Source: Sulfitobacter mediterraneus (GTDB lineage Bacteria > Pseudomonadota > Alphaproteobacteria > Rhodobacterales > Rhodobacteraceae). From it: a stretch of DNA of 64,000 nucleotides. The position numbers were made by a program, and so were the translations under genes. Position 1 is the first letter of the stretch. The number at the start of each line of letters is the position of its first letter. The stretch is from assembly GCF_016801775.1 (NCBI RefSeq), contig NZ_CP069004.1, positions 620,001-684,000 of the forward strand, written 5' to 3'. Under the pieces are notes generated by a model that saw only the letters and a list, made by a program, of their open reading frames with translations, was not told the DNA's origin and made no database searches. Below, one piece after another: positions 19,227-27,681 of the stretch.

Positions 19227-20258
19227 CTAGAGTTTTAACGCATCCGCCCCCAACGGGCGCAGCATTTGGGACACCGCGGCAAGCGGCACATTCATATCGG
19301 CATATTGCCAGGATGGGTTGCGGTCCTTGTCGATGATCGCGGCGCGGACACCTTCGAGGAAATCACCATGCTCCATCGCGCGGAAGGTAAAGCGGTATTC
19401 CAGATCAAGGGCTTTTTCCAAGGTTAGGGAAGGGCCACGCAACCGGTGCATCATCTCGACAGTGCAGGCCATCGAAAGCGGCGAGGAACGTCCCATTTTT
19501 TTGAGCGTGTCCTGCGCAAATTCGCTTTCGTCGCGGCGCAGGTCGGTAAGGATATCGCCAAGGGTCTCACCGCCCAGAAGCGCATCAATTTGTGGCTGTG
19601 CGGCCCGAAGCGGGCCCGGTTCGGGGGCTTCGGATACCGTATCGATCACAGAAGGATCGCCGGTTTCCTCCAAAGCTTCTATCAAAGTTATCCACTTGAA
19701 CTGTGAAACGTAAGTATCTGCAAAGCCGCACAGAATGGCATCATCCGCGTTCATTCGGCTGGCAGTTATCCCCAGGTATTCCCCAAGACGGCCCGGGGCC
19801 AGAGCAAGCATCAATGAGCCGCCCACGTCAGGCACAAGCCCAATGTTGCATTCGGGCATTGCGATCTGGCTGGTTTCACCGACAATCCGGTGCGATCCAT
19901 GGCAGCCAATGCCAACGCCGCCGCCCATGGTAAAACCTTGCAGGAAGGACACCACTGGTTTGGGGTAGTTGAAAATCTTGTTGTTCAGACGGTACTCATC
20001 CGTCCAGAACTGACGACCATAGGCATAATCGCCCTTGGATCCGGTGGCATAAAGCTCGGCGATGTCACCGCCCGAGCAGAAGGCGCGGTCGCCTTCCGCA
20101 TCGAACACAACCAGCAACACGTTTTCATCTGCGGCCCATGCGTCCATGGCTTTTTCGATCGCCAGACACATCTCATAAGTCATCGCATTGAGCGCCTGCG
20201 GGCGTTGCAGGGTGATGCGTCCCGCCCGCCCAACTATCCGTAAGCTTATGTCTTTCAT
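19227..20258 (-). CDS. 3-hydroxyisobutyryl-CoA hydrolase (enoyl-CoA hydratase/isomerase family)
   Basis: 343 residues. The crotonase fold with the longer C-terminus of the HIBYL-CoA hydrolase subgroup. Visible are DRAFCSGGDIAELYATG (oxyanion-hole region), FTMGGGVGIGCHGSHRIV and MPECNIGLVPDVGGSLMLA with the hydrolase-type Glu/Asp pair. Position between isobutyryl-CoA dehydrogenase and mmsB supports hydrolysis of 3-hydroxyisobutyryl-CoA. Its ATG overlaps the preceding stop codon (ATGA), showing translational coupling. A plain enoyl-CoA hydratase activity is possible as well. Confidence 0.88.
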   Translation of the reverse strand: MKDISLRIVGRAGRITLQRPQALNAMTYEMCLAIEKAMDAWAADENVLLVVFDAEGDRAFCSGGDIAELYATGSKGDYAYGRQFWTDEYRLNNKIFNYPKPVVSFLQGFTMGGGVGIGCHGSHRIVGETSQIAMPECNIGLVPDVGGSLMLALAPGRLGEYLGITASRMNADDAILCGFADTYVSQFKWITLIEALEETGDPSVIDTVSEAPEPGPLRAAQPQIDALLGGETLGDILTDLRRDESEFAQDTLKKMGRSSPLSMACTVEMMHRLRGPSLTLEKALDLEYRFTFRAMEHGDFLEGVRAAIIDKDRNPSWQYADMNVPLAAVSQMLRPLGADALKL

Positions 20259-21397
20259 CGGTTTTTCAGCATCTCGCGGGCGACAATGACACGCATAATC
20301 TCGTTTGTGCCTTCCAGAATTTGATGCACACGCAGATCACGCACCAGCTTTTCAATGCCATAATCGGCCAGATAACCGTATCCGCCGTGCAGCTGCAGAC
20401 ATTGATCCACAACCTTGCTGCCGGTCTCAGTAACAAACTTTTTGGCCATCGCGCAGAACTTGGTTGCGTCGGGCGCGCCGTTGTCCAGCTTCCATGCAGC
20501 CTGCCGCAAGAAGGTGCGGGCGGCCTGCAATTCGATTTCCATATCCGCGAGACGGAATTGAAGCCCCTGAAACTGGTCGATGGGTTTGCCAAAGGCCTGA
20601 CGCTCGCCCATGTAGTTCAGTGTTGCGGTCAATGCGGTCTGGGCCGCGCCCAAGGAACAGGCCGCGATGTTCAGACGGCCGCCATCCAGCCCCATCATCG
20701 CATATTTGAAACCTTTTCCTTCTTCACCTACCAGATTTCCCGCAGAAATGTTGCAATTGTCAAACTGCACTTGCGCAGTTGGCTGGCTGCGCCAACCCAT
20801 TTTGTCTTCCAAACCACCAAAGGAAAGTCCCTCGGTGCCGTCCTCGACGTATACGGTGGACACGCCCGCCGCGCCATCATCGGAGGTGCGCACCATGCAA
20901 ACATAAGCGTCGGAATAACCTCCACCGGAGATGAACGCCTTGGTGCCATTGAGGGTGTACCCTTCATTTGTGCGCTCGGCGCGGGTCTTGAGGGCAGCAG
21001 CGTCAGATCCAGATCCCGGTTCGGTCAAACAATAGGACAGCACGGTATTCATGGAGAGCACATCTTCCATGATCCGACCTTTGAGTTCGTCACTTGCGAA
21101 AGTGTCCAGCATTTTGGCGCACATGTTGTGGATCGACAGGAAAGCCGCAACGGAGGGGCAAGCCATCGACAGTGCCTCGAACACCAACGTCGCATCCAGA
21201 CGGGTCAGACCAGAACCGCCAGCCTCTTCAGATACATAAAGCCCGCCAAAGCCAAGCTCGGCGATGCGCGGCCACAGATCCTTGGGGATGGTTTCGTCCT
21301 TTTCCCATTGTTGGGCGTAGGGGGCGATGTGTTCCTGCCCAAAGGCATAGGCCATGTCGAAAATGGCGGTTTGTTCTTCGCTGAGTGCAAAATCCAT
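20255..21397 (-). CDS. acyl-CoA dehydrogenase (probable isobutyryl-CoA dehydrogenase)
   Basis: 380 residues, typical acyl-CoA dehydrogenase. Family signatures: CLTEPGSGSDAAALKTRA (FAD/substrate site), FGKPIDQFQGLQFRLADM, and QLHGGYGYLADYGIEKLVRD followed by ILEGTNEIMR with the catalytic Glu. It should convert isobutyryl-CoA to methacrylyl-CoA using ETF. Operon position with mmsA and mmsB supports the branched substrate, though sequence alone cannot fix chain length. A GTG sits directly upstream of the ATG and could also start. Confidence 0.9.
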   Translation of the reverse strand: MDFALSEEQTAIFDMAYAFGQEHIAPYAQQWEKDETIPKDLWPRIAELGFGGLYVSEEAGGSGLTRLDATLVFEALSMACPSVAAFLSIHNMCAKMLDTFASDELKGRIMEDVLSMNTVLSYCLTEPGSGSDAAALKTRAERTNEGYTLNGTKAFISGGGYSDAYVCMVRTSDDGAAGVSTVYVEDGTEGLSFGGLEDKMGWRSQPTAQVQFDNCNISAGNLVGEEGKGFKYAMMGLDGGRLNIAACSLGAAQTALTATLNYMGERQAFGKPIDQFQGLQFRLADMEIELQAARTFLRQAAWKLDNGAPDATKFCAMAKKFVTETGSKVVDQCLQLHGGYGYLADYGIEKLVRDLRVHQILEGTNEIMRVIVAREMLKNR

Positions 21398-21554
21398 CAC
21401 GTATCTCCCGAGGTGCGCGTTATTGAACGGATGTTAAATTCCAATCTTTGCGAGAGTATTGCAAGGCCTCATCGTAAGATCGGGATCACGGGCAGTTTCG
21501 GGCGCCGCGTGGCCCAAGGGGCAGGGTGCGCCGCAACCGGCGCACCCCAGATGG

Positions 21555-23054
21555 TTATTCCATCACAGGGATAGAGAATTCGCCGCCTTCTTTGATGCCC
21601 GAGGGCCAGCGCGCGGTCACGGTTTTGGTGCGTGTGTAGAATTTGAACGCATCCGGCCCGTGCTGGTTCAGATCGCCAAAGACGGATTTTTTCCAACCGC
21701 CAAAGGTGTGATAGGCCAGCGGCACAGGGATCGGCACGTTGATGCCGACCATGCCGATGTTGATCCGGTTGGCAAAATCCCGCGCTGCATCGCCATCGCG
21801 GGTATAGATCGCGGTGCCGTTGCCGTATTCGTGATCCATCGCCAGGCCAATTGCCTCTTCGTAGGATTTCGCACGCACACAGGTCAGCACAGGTCCAAAG
21901 ATCTCCTGCTTGTAGATATCCATGTCTTTGGTCGCTTTATCAAACAGATGCGGCCCGACAAAGAAGCCGTCCTCATAGCCTTGCAGTTTGAAATCACGGC
22001 CATCGACAACCAGTTCCGCGCCTTGGTCGATACCGGTTTGTACCAGACGTTCGATATTGGCTTTCGCGGCGGCGGTCACGACGGGGCCGTAATCCACATC
22101 ATTGCCAGCGGTGTAAGGGCCAACCTTCAGCTTTTCGATGCGCGGAACCAGCTTTTCGATCAGGCGGTCGGCTGTTTCGTCGCCCACAGGCACCGCAACC
22201 GAGATCGCCATGCAGCGTTCGCCTGCCGCGCCGTAACCGGCACCGACCAGCGCATCGGCGGCTTGATCCATGTCGGCGTCCGGCATGATGATCATGTGGT
22301 TCTTGGCGCCGCCGAAACACTGGACCCGTTTGCCCTGTGCGCAGCCTGTGCCATAGATATATTCGGCAATCGGGGTAGAGCCGACAAAGCCAACCGATTG
22401 AATAACATCATGATAAAGGATCGCGTCGACGGCTTCTTTGTCGCCGTTCACAACCTGCAGGATACCCTTTGGCAGCCCCGCTTCTTCGACCAGTTCCGCC
22501 AGCATCAGCGGCACAGAGGGGTCACGCTCGGACGGTTTGAGGATAAAGGCGTTGCCGCAGGCGATGGCCGGGGCAAACATCCACATCGGGATCATCGCAG
22601 GGAAGTTGAAGGGCGTGATGCCCGCCGTCACACCCAAAGGCTGGCGCATGGAATACATGTCGATGCCGGGGCCGGCGCTGTCGGTGAATTCACCTTTCAG
22701 CATCTCGGGCGCACCGATGCAGTATTCTACAACCTCAAGGCCGCGCTGTACGTCGCCTGCGGCATCGGGGAGGGTTTTGCCGTGCTCACGGGACAGGGCC
22801 TCGGCCAGTTTGTCCATGTCGCGGTTCAGCAAGCCCACCAGCTTCATCAGCACCCGTGCGCGGCGCTGTGGGTTGGTCGCAGCCCAGCCGGGCTGTGCGG
22901 CGGCGGCATATTCAACCGCTTTGTCCATCTCTTCCTTGCTGGCCAGCGGGCATTTTGCCTGCACTTCGCCGGTCGCTGGGTTCATCACATCGGCAAAACG
23001 GCCCGACGTGCCTTTGACATGTTCACCGTTCAGATAGTGGGTAAGCTCTTGCAT
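21555..23054 (-). CDS. mmsA: CoA-acylating methylmalonate-semialdehyde dehydrogenase
   Basis: 499 residues from ATG 23054, which follows a GGAGGAC site; this is the usual family length. Aldehyde dehydrogenase fold with KPSERDPSVPLMLAELV (NAD site), GFVGSTPIAEYIY, and the catalytic Cys in GERCMAIS typical of MmsA. It converts methylmalonate semialdehyde to propionyl-CoA in valine (and myo-inositol/thymine) breakdown. It is the promoter-proximal gene of the operon, divergent from the LysR gene. Confidence 0.95.
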   Translation of the reverse strand: MQELTHYLNGEHVKGTSGRFADVMNPATGEVQAKCPLASKEEMDKAVEYAAAAQPGWAATNPQRRARVLMKLVGLLNRDMDKLAEALSREHGKTLPDAAGDVQRGLEVVEYCIGAPEMLKGEFTDSAGPGIDMYSMRQPLGVTAGITPFNFPAMIPMWMFAPAIACGNAFILKPSERDPSVPLMLAELVEEAGLPKGILQVVNGDKEAVDAILYHDVIQSVGFVGSTPIAEYIYGTGCAQGKRVQCFGGAKNHMIIMPDADMDQAADALVGAGYGAAGERCMAISVAVPVGDETADRLIEKLVPRIEKLKVGPYTAGNDVDYGPVVTAAAKANIERLVQTGIDQGAELVVDGRDFKLQGYEDGFFVGPHLFDKATKDMDIYKQEIFGPVLTCVRAKSYEEAIGLAMDHEYGNGTAIYTRDGDAARDFANRINIGMVGINVPIPVPLAYHTFGGWKKSVFGDLNQHGPDAFKFYTRTKTVTARWPSGIKEGGEFSIPVME

Positions 23055-23088
23055 AATGTCCTCCATTGGCATTTGCCGCAGGATAGGC

Positions 23089-23147
23089 TTGCAAAAAGAC
23101 ATGTAAAAGAGGCAAGATTTCAAAATGGTTTTGCAATTTTGCAAAAC
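23089..23147. promoter_or_regulatory. operator region between mmsA and lysR gene: 20-bp palindrome plus half-site
   Basis: At 23128-23147 GTTTTGCAA and TTGCAAAAC are exact inverted repeats with a TT centre. A further half-site TTGCAAAA lies at 23089-23096, about four helical turns away. This arrangement of a strong site near the regulator's start plus a weaker site toward the target is typical of LysR-type regulators acting on a divergent operon. Confidence 0.65.
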
Positions 23148-23170
23148 GTAAGATGGGAAATATCGCTGCA

Positions 23171-24064
23171 ATGCAAAACTGGGATGACCTGCGGCTGTTT
23201 CTGGCCGTCGCACGGGAACAAAGTCTGTCTGGTGCGGGCAAACAACTGCGGCTTGATCCGGCAACGTTGGGGCGGCGCGTGGCGCGGCTGGAAAAGGATC
23301 TTCAGGCGGTTCTGTTTGTGAAATCTCCGCAGGGCTATGCGCTGACCGAAGCGGGCAGTCAGTTGATGGAGCGGGCCGAAACGGCAGAGCAGGCGATGCG
23401 TGTCGCCACGGCAGGTGTTTCCGCGCCCAGCGACCGGTTGAGCGGCCAGATTCGCATCGGTGCGCCCGATGGCTGTGCCAATTTCCTGTTGCCGCAGGTC
23501 TGTGCGGGGATCGTGGCCGAAAACCCCGGTCTGGATATTCAAATTGTGGCCCTGCCGCGCGTGTTCAACCTGTCGCGGCGGGAGGCGGACATGGCCATCG
23601 GGGTCAGCGCCCCGACGGCAGGGCGGCTGGTTGTCCAGAAAATCACCGACTACCACCTGCATCTGGCGGCCTCTGCCCAGTATTTGCAGGACCACCCCAA
23701 GATCACTGAACAGGCCGATCTGCGATCGCACCGGCTGGTTGGTTATATCCCCGACATGATCTTTGACCGTGAGTTGGATTACCTGGGCGATCTGGGTGAG
23801 GCGCGCGTGCCTTTGGCCTCCAATTCCGTATCCGTACAGGTGCATATGATCCAGCAGGGCGGCGGTGTTGGAGTGGTGCATGATTTCTCGCTGCCCTTTG
23901 CGCCGGGGGTTCAAAAAATTCTGGAACATGACGTCAGCCTGACACGGTCCTTCTACCTGATCCGACACGCCGACGATCAACGTAACCTGAGATTGAGCCG
24001 CTTTGCCGATCAATTGATCACCGCCCTGCGCTCTGAGGTCGCAGCGCTTGAGGCAAAAGCTTGA
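23171..24064 (+). CDS. LysR family transcriptional regulator of the valine-catabolic operon
   Basis: 297 residues from ATG 23171 (an in-frame ATG at 23153 is also possible). N-terminal winged helix-turn-helix (MQNWDDLRLFLAVAREQSLS, LDPATLGRRVARLEKDL) and a periplasmic-binding-like effector domain from about residue 92 (IRIGAPDGCANFLLP). It is divergent from mmsA, and the palindrome between suggests direct control. This differs from Pseudomonas, where an AraC-type MmsR does this job. The effector is unknown. Confidence 0.88.
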   Translation: MQNWDDLRLFLAVAREQSLSGAGKQLRLDPATLGRRVARLEKDLQAVLFVKSPQGYALTEAGSQLMERAETAEQAMRVATAGVSAPSDRLSGQIRIGAPDGCANFLLPQVCAGIVAENPGLDIQIVALPRVFNLSRREADMAIGVSAPTAGRLVVQKITDYHLHLAASAQYLQDHPKITEQADLRSHRLVGYIPDMIFDRELDYLGDLGEARVPLASNSVSVQVHMIQQGGGVGVVHDFSLPFAPGVQKILEHDVSLTRSFYLIRHADDQRNLRLSRFADQLITALRSEVAALEAKA

Positions 24065-24122
24065 CTCAATTGCCCAATCTGGTGACGCTGGTGTTAGGGA
24101 TGAATTAATTGGAGGTCCTGCC

Positions 24123-24557
24123 ATGCTGGTGTCACAAATTCTCAAGACCAAACCTGACGATGCGGTGGTGACGTCCCCCCCAAGTTTATTGATCTCCGAA
24201 GCGGCCAAAATCCTGTCGGAAAAACGGATCGGGACCTTGGTGATTTCCAAAGACGGCAAAGCCCCCGATGGCATCCTGTCAGAGCGGGATATCGTGCGTG
24301 AGCTCGGCAAATCCGGCAGTGGTTGTCTGACCCTGACGGTGGACAAATTGATGACGTCGAAACTGGTCACATGTTCGCGGGACGACCGCGCCGATGAGGT
24401 GCTGCAAAAGATGACCGAAGGGCGGTTCCGGCACATGCCGGTGCTCGAGAATGGCAATCTGGTTGGCCTGATCTCGCTTGGGGATGTGGTCAAGGCACGC
24501 CTGATGGAACTGTCGATGGAAAAAGACGCCCTGCAAGGGATGATCATGGGGCATTAA
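24123..24557 (+). CDS. CBS-domain protein
   Basis: 144 residues consisting of two CBS domains (about 1-60 and 75-140): IGTLVISKDGKAPDGILSER and RFRHMPVLENGNLVGLISLG are the characteristic strand pairs. A GGAGGT site lies 5 bases before the ATG. CBS pairs bind adenine nucleotides and act as energy sensors; no catalytic domain is attached, so the partner is unknown. coaD follows on the same strand 66 bp later; as coaD makes dephospho-CoA with ATP, a regulatory link is imaginable but unproven. Confidence 0.85.
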   Translation: MLVSQILKTKPDDAVVTSPPSLLISEAAKILSEKRIGTLVISKDGKAPDGILSERDIVRELGKSGSGCLTLTVDKLMTSKLVTCSRDDRADEVLQKMTEGRFRHMPVLENGNLVGLISLGDVVKARLMELSMEKDALQGMIMGH

Positions 24558-24623
24558 GCCGCTTGCGCCTTTGGGCAAGCCATGTTTGCTTGCCCGCCAA
24601 AGATTCTAACTGAGGATTGCCTC

Positions 24624-25124
24624 ATGCGCGTTGGCCTGTATCCCGGCACTTTCGATCCCATCACATTGGGCCATATTGACATTATTCGCCGCGCGACAAC
24701 GTTGGTGGACAAGCTGGTGATCGGCGTTGCGATCAACCGTGACAAGGGGCCGCTCTTCAGTCTGGAAAAGCGGGTCGAGATGATCGAGGCCGAATGTGCC
24801 GAACTCAGCCGCCAAACCGGGGTCGAAATCGTTGCCCATCCGTTTGAAAACCTTTTGATTGATTGCGCCCGCGATGTGGGCGCCCAGATGATCGTACGTG
24901 GCTTGCGGGCTGTGGCGGATTTTGAATATGAATATCAGATGGTTGGCATGAACCGCCAGCTTGATAATTCAATTGAGACCGTGTTCCTGATGGCCGAAGC
25001 GCAGCATCAGGCGATTGCCAGTAAACTGGTCAAGGAGATCGCCCGCCTTGGCGGCGACGTCAGCAAATTTGTCACCCCGAGCGTGAACAACGATCTTCTT
25101 GAGAAGTTTCCGCGCAAGGTCTAA
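24624..25124 (+). CDS. coaD: phosphopantetheine adenylyltransferase
   Basis: 166 residues from ATG 24624 with a TGAGGA site 9 bases upstream. The nucleotidyltransferase motif YPGTFDPITLGHIDII near the start and RGLRAVADFEYEYQM in the middle are diagnostic, and the C-terminal SSKLVKEIARLGGDVS-like segment is present. It makes dephospho-CoA from 4'-phosphopantetheine and ATP, the penultimate step of CoA synthesis. Confidence 0.96.
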   Translation: MRVGLYPGTFDPITLGHIDIIRRATTLVDKLVIGVAINRDKGPLFSLEKRVEMIEAECAELSRQTGVEIVAHPFENLLIDCARDVGAQMIVRGLRAVADFEYEYQMVGMNRQLDNSIETVFLMAEAQHQAIASKLVKEIARLGGDVSKFVTPSVNNDLLEKFPRKV

Positions 25125-25145
25125 CCGCCCCGAAGTTGGGGCGGT
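25124..25145. terminator. hairpin between convergent coaD and gap genes
   Basis: ACCGCCCC and GGGGCGGT form a perfect 8-bp stem with loop GAAGTT, starting at the coaD stop codon. There is no clear T tract on either side, so termination efficiency is uncertain. Confidence 0.5.
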
Positions 25146-25168
25146 GCGGCGCAGTTTGGGGGCAGGCC

Positions 25169-26170
25169 TTACAGATAACCGGCCATCACGCCGGCTGTGT
25201 CCAGCATCCGGTTTGAGAATGCCCATTCGTTGTCATACCACGCCAAGACCCGCAGCAGATTGCCCTGCTGCACCGAGGTTTGATCGCTGGCAAAGATCGT
25301 GCTGCGCGGATCGTGGTTGAAATCGATCGACACCAGTTTGCGGTCGGTCACGCCCATCACACCCGCCAGGGGACCGTCCGCGGCGGCCTGCATCGCGGCA
25401 TTTACCTCCTCGGCGGTTACGTGCCTTTTCAGCTCCACCACCAGATCCACGCAGGACACATTGGGCGTCGGCACGCGGATGGCGGTGCCTGTGATCAACC
25501 CGTCCAGATGTGGCAGCACCACGCCCAATGTCTCGGCCGCACCCGTGGTTGTCGGGATCATCGAAAGCGCCGCGGCACGGGCACGATAAAGATCTTTGTG
25601 GTCCCGATCATGCACCGGCTGGGTGCCGGTGTAGCTGTGCACGGTGGTCATATGGCCGCGTTGGATGCCAAAGGCTTCATGCAGGGCATGGGCCAGTGGC
25701 GCCAGACAATTGGTGGTGCAGGAGGCATTGCTGATCACCGCCTCCGAGCCATCAATAAGACCGTGGTTTACCCCGTAAACAATTGTTTTTATGTCGCCTT
25801 TGCCGGGGGCAGAGATCAGCACCCGCTTTGATCCGTTCTTGAGGTGCAGGCCGGCCTTTTCCGGGCTACGGAAATGACCGGTGCATTCCAGCACGATATC
25901 CACATCCCCCCAGGGCAGCTGATCCGGTGCCCGTTCCGCCGTGACCCGGATCGGGCCACGCCCCACATCCAGCGTATCTTTGCCAAGGGTCACAGGGCGG
26001 CCATAGCGGCCATGCACGGAATCAAATTCAAACAGATGCGCGTTGGTCTCCAGGGGGGCCAGATCATTGATCGCCACCACTTCAAACATATCATCGCCGC
26101 GTTCCATAATCGCCCGCAGCACATTGCGTCCGATGCGCCCAAAGCCATTGATGGCCAGTTTCACAGTCAT
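25169..26170 (-). CDS. gap: glyceraldehyde-3-phosphate dehydrogenase, NAD-type paralogue
   Basis: 333 residues. NGFGRIGRNVLRAI dinucleotide motif, catalytic Cys in SNASCTTNCLAPL, active-site His in HSYTGTQPVHD. Residue 36 is Asp (VAINDLAP), the residue that holds the adenosine ribose of NAD and disfavours NADP. It is about half identical by eye to the second GAPDH at 26.5-27.5 kb, from which it is separated by a 47-residue membrane protein; all three read on the minus strand. Confidence 0.93.
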   Translation of the reverse strand: MTVKLAINGFGRIGRNVLRAIMERGDDMFEVVAINDLAPLETNAHLFEFDSVHGRYGRPVTLGKDTLDVGRGPIRVTAERAPDQLPWGDVDIVLECTGHFRSPEKAGLHLKNGSKRVLISAPGKGDIKTIVYGVNHGLIDGSEAVISNASCTTNCLAPLAHALHEAFGIQRGHMTTVHSYTGTQPVHDRDHKDLYRARAAALSMIPTTTGAAETLGVVLPHLDGLITGTAIRVPTPNVSCVDLVVELKRHVTAEEVNAAMQAAADGPLAGVMGVTDRKLVSIDFNHDPRSTIFASDQTSVQQGNLLRVLAWYDNEWAFSNRMLDTAGVMAGYL

Positions 26171-26294
26171 GGCATCACCTTTTGATCAAATTATCTGTGC
26201 TGAAAATGCGCTCTTGCGGCGCAGTGTCAACGCCCTGAGAGGGAATAAAAAGTACCGATACAATGTTCTGCGATGCAGCAATCGCAGCAGGGCA

Positions 26295-26438
26295 TCACCG
26301 CCAGAAGGCGACCCATTCGATCAGTTCGAGAAACTTTTGGGCAAGGAAAATAATATGTTCGGTGCCAAACAGGATCATATCAATCACCAAAGCGGCGATC
26401 AGGAATGACCCCAGAATAATGGCAAGGCGGTTTGTCAC
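26295..26438 (-). CDS. 47-residue single-pass membrane protein between the two gap genes
   Basis: A short frame from GTG 26438 to TGA at 26295. The protein begins VTNRLAIILGSFLIAALVID, a membrane helix, and ends in an aromatic amphipathic stretch LELIEWVAFWR. I recall closely similar small proteins next to gap genes in other Rhodobacteraceae, which supports it being real. No function is known. The ribosome site is weak. It lies 60 bp after the upstream gap and 124 bp before the downstream one, so it may be co-transcribed with them. Confidence 0.7.
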   Translation of the reverse strand: MTNRLAIILGSFLIAALVIDMILFGTEHIIFLAQKFLELIEWVAFWR

Positions 26439-26498
26439 GTCTTATTCGTCCAGATGATGCGCCCCCGATATGACAGGGGCACATCTCGGATGCAAGGA

Positions 26499-27500
26499 TC
26501 AGCCCAACTGGCCCATGGCGACAGCCACGTCGGCCATGCGCACCGAAAACGCCCATTCGTTGTCATACCAGCCCAGCACGCGCACGGTGCGGTCGGCCAC
26601 AACGATGGTCTGGTCCGGGGCAAAGATGCAGCTTTCCTCGGTATGGTTGAAGTCAATGCTGACCTTCTGTTCCGGGTCATAGCCCAGCACACCTTTCATA
26701 TGGCCCTCTGCGGCGGCCTTGGCGGCGGCGTTGACCTCTTCGACGGTCACATCGCGCGAGGCGGTGAAGGTCAGGTCAACCGCACTTACGTTTGGTGTCG
26801 GAACACGCATCGCTGTGCCGTCCAGCTTGCCTTTGAGGGCGGGCAGAACTTCACCCAATGCCTTGGCCGCACCGGTGGAGGTCGGGATCAGGGCCATCGC
26901 AGCGGCGCGGGCGCGGTAAAGGTCAGAGTGGCGACGGTCCAGCGTCGGCTGGTCGCCGGTGTAGCTGTGGATCGTTGTCATCAGCCCGCTTTCGATGCCG
27001 ATTGCCTCATGCATCACCTTGGCCAGGGGCGCGAGGCAATTGGTGGTGCAAGACCCGTTTGAGATCATCCGGTCCGATTTTTGCAACGTGTCGTGATTGA
27101 CCCCGTAAACCACTGTGCGGTCAACGTTTTTGCCCGGCGCAGACAGCAGAACCCGCTTGGCGCCCTGTTCCAGATGCACGCCGGCCTTGTTGCCGTCGTT
27201 GAACTTGCCGGTGCATTCCAGAACCACGTCACAGCCGGACCAGTCGAGTTCTTCGAGGTTATAGGTCGACATCACTTCGATGTCATTGCGGCCCAGATTG
27301 ATATAGCCGTCATCAACTGTGATCTCGCCCGGAAAGCGGCCATGCACGGAATCATACTTGATCAGATGCGCCGCCGTGGACAGCGGCCCGGTGGCGTTGA
27401 TTTTGACCACTTCGATATCTTCACGCGCAGAGGCGGAGATATGGCTCAGCGTGCAACGGCCAATCCGGCCAAATCCGTTAATACCAACTTTGATGGTCAT
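26499..27500 (-). CDS. gap: type I glyceraldehyde-3-phosphate dehydrogenase, paralogue lacking the NAD-selecting Asp
   Basis: 333 residues. NGFGRIGRCTLSHI dinucleotide motif, catalytic Cys in SNGSCTTNCLAPL, His in HSYTGDQPTLD. Residue 36 is Ala (VKINATGP) where the other paralogue has Asp, so NADP use is plausible, as in GapB-type gluconeogenic enzymes. It catalyses the reversible oxidation of glyceraldehyde 3-phosphate. Direct repeats upstream at 27588-27617 look like a regulator site. Confidence 0.93.
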   Translation of the reverse strand: MTIKVGINGFGRIGRCTLSHISASAREDIEVVKINATGPLSTAAHLIKYDSVHGRFPGEITVDDGYINLGRNDIEVMSTYNLEELDWSGCDVVLECTGKFNDGNKAGVHLEQGAKRVLLSAPGKNVDRTVVYGVNHDTLQKSDRMISNGSCTTNCLAPLAKVMHEAIGIESGLMTTIHSYTGDQPTLDRRHSDLYRARAAAMALIPTSTGAAKALGEVLPALKGKLDGTAMRVPTPNVSAVDLTFTASRDVTVEEVNAAAKAAAEGHMKGVLGYDPEQKVSIDFNHTEESCIFAPDQTIVVADRTVRVLGWYDNEWAFSVRMADVAVAMGQLG

Positions 27501-27587
27501 GGCGGCAATCCTTTATGGGGGCTTTGGGCGCTCTATATCTGGGGCGTGCCCAAAGGTTAAAGGGGCAATCCGGCCTGATAAGGGACT

Positions 27588-27617
27588 GTTAGCGATAAAC
27601 TTTTGTGTTAGCGATAA
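27588..27617. promoter_or_regulatory. direct repeat GTTAGCGATAA x2 between gap and DUF808 gene
   Basis: Two exact copies of GTTAGCGATAA at 27588-27598 and 27607-27617, a 19-bp period (about two helical turns). They lie 88-117 bp ahead of the divergent gap start. The half-site GTTAGCG resembles the GTTAGCGCTAAC-type operator I recall for LacI-family carbon-metabolism regulators (CceR-like) of Rhodobacterales; the assignment is inference. Confidence 0.5.
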
Positions 27618-27681
27618 CCCAGAGGTTTTGCCGGGGGCGGTTTCCGCGCTAGCTTGGGCAGGTAACAAGAAGGATGGGGTT

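Noticed and set aside
21459..23321. 620-codon open frame on the plus strand opposite mmsA
   Set aside because: It is antisense to a complete, well-conserved mmsA and its translation has no family features; high-GC codon bias keeps the opposite frame open.
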